DNA of 64,000 nt. It comes from Heterobasidion occidentale (Eukaryota > Basidiomycota > Agaricomycetes > Russulales > Bondarzewiaceae). The position numbers were made by a program, and so were the translations under genes. How positions within the stretch are numbered: position 1 is the stretch's first letter; every line of letters begins with the position of its first letter. Below are positions 58,137 to 64,000 of the stretch, piece after piece. The DNA lies in assembly GCA_039111635.1 (NCBI GenBank), contig JBCAQO010000002.1, forward strand, positions 2,542,001-2,606,000, read 5' to 3'. The notes beneath the pieces were generated by a model. It searched no databases, was not told the DNA's origin, and saw only the letters and a program-made list of their open reading frames with translations.

Positions 58137-59596
58137 ATGGACCTCCGCCGCCTCGCACAGACCAACAACGCGACCGCCGTCTCCTCCCCGCGCCAGTCCG
58201 CCTCCGCGCCCTCCTCCCACCGCAGCTCCCCCGCCTCCTCCGCCGCCAGAGCCACCCCCGCCACCCTGCCCTCGACCCCGAAGCGCACCGCGTACCCGAT
58301 CGCGACCTCGCCCCTGCTCGGGCCCTCGCTCTCCGCGAGCAGGCCCTTCGACTGGGAGGCCGCCCGCTCCCACCGCCCACCGCCCTATCCGTCCCCCGTC
58401 AATACGAAGCGCAAGGCCGCGCGCAAGAGCGAGGCGGGCGTGGGCACCCTCAGCGCGCCCACCAAGCGCGTGGTGCGCAAGAAAAGCCTGTACGAACGGT
58501 GCGTCTCTCCTCCTCGCGCGCCATGGCTCGCACCCCTTGAGCGCACGGCTGACGATGCGCCGTACACCCCAGGCTCACGTCCATCCCGAGCCGCATCGCC
58601 TTTGAGATCTCCATCTTTCCGAACAACGTCCCTCTGCCCTCCCCCAAAACGTCCGCGTGGCTCGTCGGCGGCCTCATGCACTTCGTGCACTTCTGCGTGC
58701 GCGTCTCCCAGGTGCGCAACGTCCCGGACACGGATGCAGGCTGGGAGGACATGTTCCACGAGGACAACGACGTGTCCTGGTTCGACTGGGTGCGCGTGCT
58801 CTCTCTCTCTCTTTCTAATTCGCTCCTATTTATTCTGAATGCATCGCGCGCGACTAGACCGTGCCCGTCACCGCGCTCCTCGTCGCGCTCGCCTCCTTCA
58901 ACGCCCTCTTCCTCTTCACGCACACCAAGCTCTACCACATGCACGCCCAGCCCGACCCCGTCTCCTCCCCACACGCCCGCTTCGTCGCCGCGCCCGCAGA
59001 CCCCCCGCCGCTCGCGCGGCGCCTGCGCACGCAGGCGTGGCGCGCCCTCGTCGCCGCGTGGCGCTTCCTCCTCGGGATCGGGACGAGCGCCGCGAGCCGC
59101 AGCTCCGCGGCCGAGTCGGCGCGGCGCGTGCAGGAGCTCGAGGTGTGGACGCCCGACGCGCGCGAGCTCGCGCTCTTCTGCGTGTACTCGCCCGTGCACG
59201 CGCTGCTCTGGACGGCGTGGAACTCGGCCAACTGGATCCTCGTCGCGTGCGTGATGGCCGGCGTCAGCGCACAGGTGAGTGCGGTCCCGCGTCGGGGCTC
59301 TGCTTTTGTTCCCGTGTGCGCGATGGCTGACGGCGCGTGCGCCGCGCGACTGCAGCTGCGCGCGTTGACGGAGACGTACCAGGCGCTGTTGAAGGATCGC
59401 GCGATCATCGCCGCGGAGGTCATGCACGAGTACGACGAGAAGGTGCGTGCCGTCTCCCGCGCTCTCCTTGCCCTGCGCCCCGCCGACGCGCCCCGCCCCG
59501 CCCGTCCAGTTCGTGTATCCGCGCGTCAACCCCGTCCGCAAGGACGCCGCGGTGATGACGAACCAGGCCGAGATCGTGAACATCTGGGAAGACTGA
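58137..59596 (+). CDS. NUR1: Nuclear rim protein 1 (Nur1/Mug154 family)
   Basis: Inner nuclear membrane protein; in yeast Nur1 with Heh1/Lem2 tethers rDNA and silent chromatin to the nuclear edge. The ATG at 58137 gives a basic Ser/Pro/Ala-rich nucleoplasmic head with TPKRTAYPIATSPLLGPSLS. Then comes KKSLYER joined to ITSIPSRIAFEISIF, the conserved start of the Nur1 membrane domain. Membrane segments include TSAWLVGGLMHFVHFCVRV, TVPVTALLVALASFNALFLF and NSANWILVACVMAGVSAQ. The C-terminus ends EKFVYPRVNPVRKDAAVM and EIVNIWED, TGA at 59594-59596. DWxxxxxW and FVYPRxNPVRKDA blocks match the family. Four or so short introns. Codons end almost only in G or C. Confidence 0.88.
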
Positions 59597-59875
59597 GAGG
59601 CGAGGTGCCGCCCGCCCGCGCGCCCGCCTGCCCCGAGTTCGCACGACACCCGCCATGCATGCTAAGTATCGCGTATTTTTTTTTCTGTCTGGAGCACTGT
59701 TACCTCGCATACCTCATTGCAATCGCACCCCGCCTGCGCGCCCGTTCGCGCGCGCTGAACTATTAAAGAAAAAGAAAAATCCAGACATGATACAATGCTG
59801 ATGATATACACGGTGTGAACGACTGATGCTTCTCGTTGTCTCTCCCCTTCGTCTAGGAATCCCCGCTCGCCCCTC

Positions 59876-60860
59876 CTACGCCGACTTGTCCTCCGGTGCC
59901 CGGTAGAACTTCATCAGGTCCTGCACGTCCTCTTTGCTGCCCAGGAACACGGAGCACCGTTCGTGGATGTGCGTCGGCACGATGTCCAAGATCCGTTTCG
60001 TCCCCGTCGTCGCGATCCCTCCCGCCTACGCCACCGCTCAGCGCAAACCCAAGGTAAAGAGGGCCGTACGCTACACGCACCTGCTCCGTCAAAAAGGCCA
60101 TCGGGAACGCCTCGTACAGCAGCCGCAGCTTGCCCGACTTGCTCTTCTTGTCGTCCGGGTAGCCAAAGATGCCGCCGTAGAGCAGCGTCCGATGCACGTC
60201 GGCGACCATGCTCCCGATGTAGCGCGCCGAGTAGGGCGAGCGGCCGGAGCCGGCGGGCGGGTACTTGATGCTGTCGAGGTAGGCGAGCACGGGCGGGTGG
60301 AAGTACATCGAGTTGCCCTCGTTGAACGAGTAGATCTTCCCGCGCGGCGGGATGCGGATGTTCGGGTGCGTGAGAATGAAGTCGCCGAGCGCGGCGTCGA
60401 GGGTGTAGCCGTTCACGCCGCTGCCGGTCGTGAGGACGAGGTTCGCCGAGGAGCCGTACCTGCGTTATGCGTGCGGGGGGTGTCAACAGGTGAGGCGCTG
60501 CGGGCGCGCGTGGACACGGGAGGCCGCTCACATCGTGTAGCCCGCGGCGACCATCTGGCTGCCTGGGCGGAGGACGTCCTCGATCGTGCCCTTGGAGTCT
60601 TTCGCCTGCGCGGTGCCAGACGGGTCTCAGCTCGGCCTCTACGGCGGGCGGGCGGACTCACGATCTCGTAGATGCCAAAGATGGTGCCGATGTTGACGCC
60701 GGCGTCGATGTTGCTGCTGCCGTCGAGGGGGTCAAAGACGACGCAGTACTTGCCCTTGTAGCGGTCCTCGATGATGACGGCGTCCTCGAGCTCCTCCGAG
60801 ACGAGCACGGCGGTCTTCCCGGAGGCGCGGAGGGCGTTGATCATGATGTCGTTGGAGAGG

Positions 60861-60896
<36 letters not shown>

Positions 60897-61213
60897 GTCT
60901 CGCCGGCGAGGCCGACGCTGGGGGCGCGTGAGGGGCTCGGCGCGGGGAAGCGGGGGAAGAGGGGAGCACGCACAGGTTGATGAGGCGGGCCTTGCGGACA
61001 TTGGTGGCGATGAACTTGGAGGTAAGCTGGATGGCGGTGAGGAGGAGGGTGAGGTCGCCGGTGGCGACTGCGCCGAGGCGGAACTGCTCGCTCAGGACAT
61101 GGCTGGGAGATCGCGACCGATCAGCGTGCGCGCGGGGCGGCGGGGCGGCGGGCGGGAGAAACGCACCGGGTGAGGGTGATGAGATCTGTGTTGACCTGTT
61201 CCTCTCCAGACAT
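59876..61213 (-). CDS. FBP1: Fructose-1,6-bisphosphatase
   Basis: Gluconeogenic cytosolic enzyme converting fructose 1,6-bisphosphate to fructose 6-phosphate. The ATG at 61213 gives [16 protein letters not shown]; an intron (CG|gtgcgt, ccag|C) joins it to [10 protein letters not shown]. Then [40 protein letters not shown] and the metal site [31 protein letters not shown] is the phosphatase signature, with TIFGIYEI. The substrate side includes [53 protein letters not shown] and [20 protein letters not shown]. It ends [12 protein letters not shown] and TAG at 59876-59878. All catalytic motifs are present and length is standard (about 350 residues). Several introns; very GC-rich. Confidence 0.96.
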
Positions 61214-61586
61214 TGCGGGGCTGCTGCGGGGGCGGTTGGTGTGGGTACGGCGAGGGAGGAGTGGGGACGGGATCGGGAGAACACGGGGAGAGATGGACAG
61301 AGGCTTTAAGAGGGCTGCACGGACGGCGGGTGTGGGCGGGGCCTGTCTTGCCTGGGAGAAGCAGCGCGAGACGGCGAGAGCGGAGAGGCGCCGTATTCAC
61401 GTGACAGCGCCCGATAGCTCTGCGTTTGCCCACCCGGCCCGCCTCCCGCGTCTGGCGCACACTGTACTATCACACGGGCAGCAGCGAAACAACACATTCG
61501 ACGTAGTAAGTAAGTCACCGACACCGCCGACAAAACAGGCAAACGCACAACACACGACAACAGCCTCGGCCCCTGCCAGTCGCCCC
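61214..61586. other. Intergenic: FBP1 promoter and 3' end of the zinc-finger gene
   Basis: 373 bp. It contains FBP1 upstream sequence with a G-rich plus strand (61214-61330), then a lower-GC stretch with CACACA-like and ACGACA runs near 61490-61560. No gene seen. Confidence 0.45.
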
Positions 61587-63226
61587 TTACTTCCCCTTCC
61601 TCGCCCGCAGCGGCACGGGAAACGCGTCGCTGTCGTCTTCCTCGTCCCAGATCCCGAACCCAATGCCCCCGCCCCCTTCCTGCACCCCCGGCGCGCTCGC
61701 CGCCGCCACGATGCCCTCTTCCCCCGCCGACGCCGAGCCCCGCCTTCGCGCGCGGGCTCTCCTCCACCGTCCTCGTCGTCCTCCAGCTGATCGACTCCTC
61801 CTCCCCGTCCTCGTCCACCCCCGCGTCAGCAAACGCGGCCCGAAACTCGGCGCTGATGCTCGCCACCCTGCTCTCGAGCCTCGCGTCCGCGCCCGCGCCC
61901 ACGCCGTATGGCGTCTCTGCGCCCCCCATCTCCACGTCCGCTTCCACGTCCACGTCCTCGTCCGCGCCCGGCTCGTCCTCCGACTCGAGGCCTCGATCGT
62001 GGTGCGTGTCTGCGCCGCTCGGGGCCGAGTCGTCGGCGGTGGGGTTGAGCGGGTAGGGCGAGAAGAGGGTGGGGTCGGACTGCTCGAGCAGGGCAGAGAT
62101 CTTGCGGACGGACTCCTCGAGCTCGTTCTCGTCCGAGGATCCCGAGTGGGCGGGGTCCTCGCTCGGCGTGCGCTTCTTCCCCTTGAAGTCGTATTTCCTG
62201 AGCCAGAAGGGGCTATATGTCAGTCGGAGCGCGAACGAGGGATCTGCAGGGCTCACACGTTCGGGTCTGGCTCCCAGGAGGGGTCGTGGGTGCGCATGTG
62301 GGCCGTGAGCGTGGTCCGGCGGGTGAACGTCTTGTCGCACAGCGGGTCCTCGCACTTGTACGGCCGCTTCCCCGTGTGCGTCCGCCGGTGCCGCGCCAGC
62401 GAGCTCGAGTCCCCGAACATCTTCGTGCACCCCGGGTACTCGCAGCTGTGCGGCTTCTCCCCCGTGTGCACACGCATGTGCACGTGCAGCGCCGACCGCT
62501 GCCCCGCCGCCGCGCACGGCTCGCGTCAGTCGCACAGAACGAGAAAGCAGAGCGCGCGCGCACCTGGATGAACGTCTTGCCGCACCCGTCCTCGGGACAC
62601 GTAAACGGCCGCTCCCCCGTGTGGATCCGCATGTGCCGCAGCATGTCGCTCTTGCGCGCGAACCCCTTCCCGCACTCCTCGCACCCGTGCTGCTGCTGCC
62701 CCTTCTCCAGGGGCCCCGCAACGTCCCCGCCACGATTCTTCCGCCCGTGCGACTTGCTCGCCGTCGACGCCCTGCCTACGACCCCCGACCCTGCCGCACC
62801 GGCTGTCGACGTGGACGCCTGCGGCTGCTGCGCGTGCAGGGCCGTCCGAGTCTGAGCCCGCGTTTGGGGCGGCGCGGGAACCGGCGCCGGCGCGAGGCAG
62901 GGGACTCCCGCAGGGTATGTCGTCGCCAGAGACGAAAAATCGAACGTGGGTCCGGGCGGCAGGGTAGATAGTGGCGGAGGTCGGGGGTGTGCGTTCGACG
63001 GCCCCGCGGGTTCTTCTGCCGCCGGAGCGGATGCAGACGCAGACGCCTGTGTGGGTGATGAGACCGGCGAGGGCGGTGATACGGAGGGTTCGACCAACGG
63101 CGCCAGGTGGGCCACAGCCTCTGACGCGCGCGGGCCATCCGCATCCGCATCTACTACAAGTCGAGGAGCCTCCATGTGCGAAGCCTGTTGTATCTGTAGT
63201 TGTTGTTGTAGTTGCAGTTGTAATTG

Positions 63227-63257
<31 letters not shown>

Positions 63258-64000
63258 TCGAAGCGGGCCAGATGGTCCAAGATATCCGAGATGTCGCCAA
63301 ACTCTGGCGGCACGGCGACCGCGGGGCTCATCCCGTCCCCGGCGCTGCTCAGCCGCCGCCGCTTCCTCCGATGCCGTCGCTCCTCCCCGTCCCCGTCCCC
63401 ATCCCCGCCCTCGCCCCCGCCCTCACCTTCCTCCTCGGCGTCCCGCTCGTACAGAAACTGCGACCCCTCCGAGAGGCGCCGCCGCGCGCCGGCCCGAGCG
63501 GGGGCAGACGCGTCGTCGCCGCCCCCGAGATCGAGATCGAGATCGAGCGCGAGGTCCGCGTCGAAGTTGAGCGAGTGGAACGCGGGCGCCGCGCGCGTCT
63601 TCTCCGTCTCGCGCGCCGCCTGGCGGTCCTTGTCCGCCGCCGCCGCCTGCAGCATCGCCGCGATGTCGAGCCCGAGGCCCTCGAGCGCCTCGTCTGCCCC
63701 GCCGCCCGCAGGCTCCAGCAGGTCGTGCGCGCGCGCCGCCGCTGCCGCGCTACGGCTGCTGCTGCGGCTGCTGATTTCTTCTCTTCTCGTCTGCTTGGCT
63801 TGCGCGCGCCGCTGGCGCTCGGCGTGCGCTTGGCGCTGCTGCGCGGCGGCACTTAGGAGGGCGGCGCTTGCGGCAGTCGCGTTCTGGTTGAGCAGGGTCG
63901 CGAGCTCGCGCCCGAGGAGCTCCGCGTCGAACTCGGCGTCGGCGGCGTCGTCGCCGTGGTCGTGGTCGTGGCGGGAGCCCGCGTCGGCCGCGTGCTTGAG
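61587..64000 (-). CDS. C2H2 zinc-finger transcription factor, 5' end outside the window
   Basis: The frame is open from the right edge (reading [20 protein letters not shown]) to TAA at 61587-61589, so the start lies beyond 64000. An Ala/Arg/Asp-rich region comes first, then a low-complexity [14 protein letters not shown], a basic [12 protein letters not shown] nuclear signal, a glutamine tract and a Ser/Pro/Ala-rich stretch. Four consecutive C2H2 fingers follow: [32 protein letters not shown] plus HVHMRVH (split by an intron), [20 protein letters not shown] and [20 protein letters not shown], with TGEKP-type linkers. The C-terminus is acidic ([14 protein letters not shown]). A likely 52-nt intron near 61712-61764 joins SISWRTTRT to [10 protein letters not shown] and the end [13 protein letters not shown]. 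It is a DNA-binding regulator; target and orthology unknown. Confidence 0.85.
63187..63258. repeat. CTG/TTG trinucleotide repeat encoding a glutamine/leucine tract
   Basis: An uninterrupted run of CTG units at about 63234-63257 (CAG on the coding - strand) follows imperfect GTT/GTA units. It encodes eleven or so glutamines and a Q/L-rich stretch inside the C2H2 factor. Such tracts are prone to length change. Confidence 0.85.

Noticed and set aside
58450..59649. 399-codon open frame antisense to NUR1
   Set aside because: Composition is low-complexity and it mirrors the GC3 bias of NUR1; no domain is visible.
61306..62733. 475-codon open frame on the - strand across the zinc-finger gene in another frame
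   Set aside because: It overlaps the C2H2 coding exons out of frame and has Arg/Gly/Ala-rich composition typical of GC-rich shadow frames.
62971..63856. Long + strand frames opposite the C2H2 gene
   Set aside because: They are shadows of the coding strand and include translated repeat (poly-Leu) without protein character.

Overview
The window is a nuclear segment of a filamentous basidiomycete, most likely an Agaricomycete. The evidence is densely packed genes on both strands, many GT-AG introns of roughly 45-65 nt, an intron-bearing tRNA gene, a Mug135-like family pair, a HET-domain gene, and fungal orthologues such as bimC/kinesin-5, Trs120, Pik1 and Nur1. I see no virus, CRISPR array, transposon ORF or prokaryotic operon. 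All coding spans below are genomic extents that include introns.

Layout: 1-4880 (+) is the 3' part of a large helical-repeat protein, perhaps UNC80-like. 4976-5347 (-) is DPM2. 5552-10360 (+) is TRS120. 10597-11156 (-) is VPS55. 11450-15340 (-) is a kinesin-5, 15735-16169 (+) is ELF1/ELOF1, and 16558-20561 (+) is a kinesin-1. 21765-24987 (+) is a Pumilio RNA-binding protein. 25576-31291 (+) is SEC16. 31592-32816 (-) is OST3, divergent from PIK1 (32977-36875, +). 37136-43722 (-) holds three tandem GT15 (Kre2/Ktr) mannosyltransferase genes. 43973-46028 (+) is a CCCH-finger/coiled-coil protein. 46414-46502 (-) is tRNA-Ile(UAU). 46743-47942 (-) is a multi-pass membrane protein. 48148-49641 (-) is a HET-domain protein. 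50315-51262 (-) is a soluble ABC ATPase resembling bacterial YbbL/FetA, with an apparent frameshift. 51472-52809 (-) is TOM40. 53380-54930 (-) is a single-pass coiled-coil membrane protein. 55469-56522 (+) is a Mug135-like gene with a decayed tandem copy at 57052-58064. 58137-59596 (+) is NUR1, 59876-61213 (-) is FBP1, and 61587 to beyond 64000 (-) is a C2H2 transcription factor with a glutamine tract.

Functional theme: much of the left two thirds encodes secretory-pathway and glycosylation components (DPM2, Trs120, Vps55, Sec16, Ost3, Pik1, three mannosyltransferases). The kinesins, Elf1 and the Pumilio protein are general housekeeping genes. The 46.7-58 kb part is more accessory in character. 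The last 6 kb is strikingly GC-rich.

The points most worth following up are the divergent third GT15 copy, the orphan YbbL-like ATPase, the decaying Mug135-like duplicate, and several apparent one-base frameshifts. Two of those frameshifts lie at C runs and may be assembly errors.
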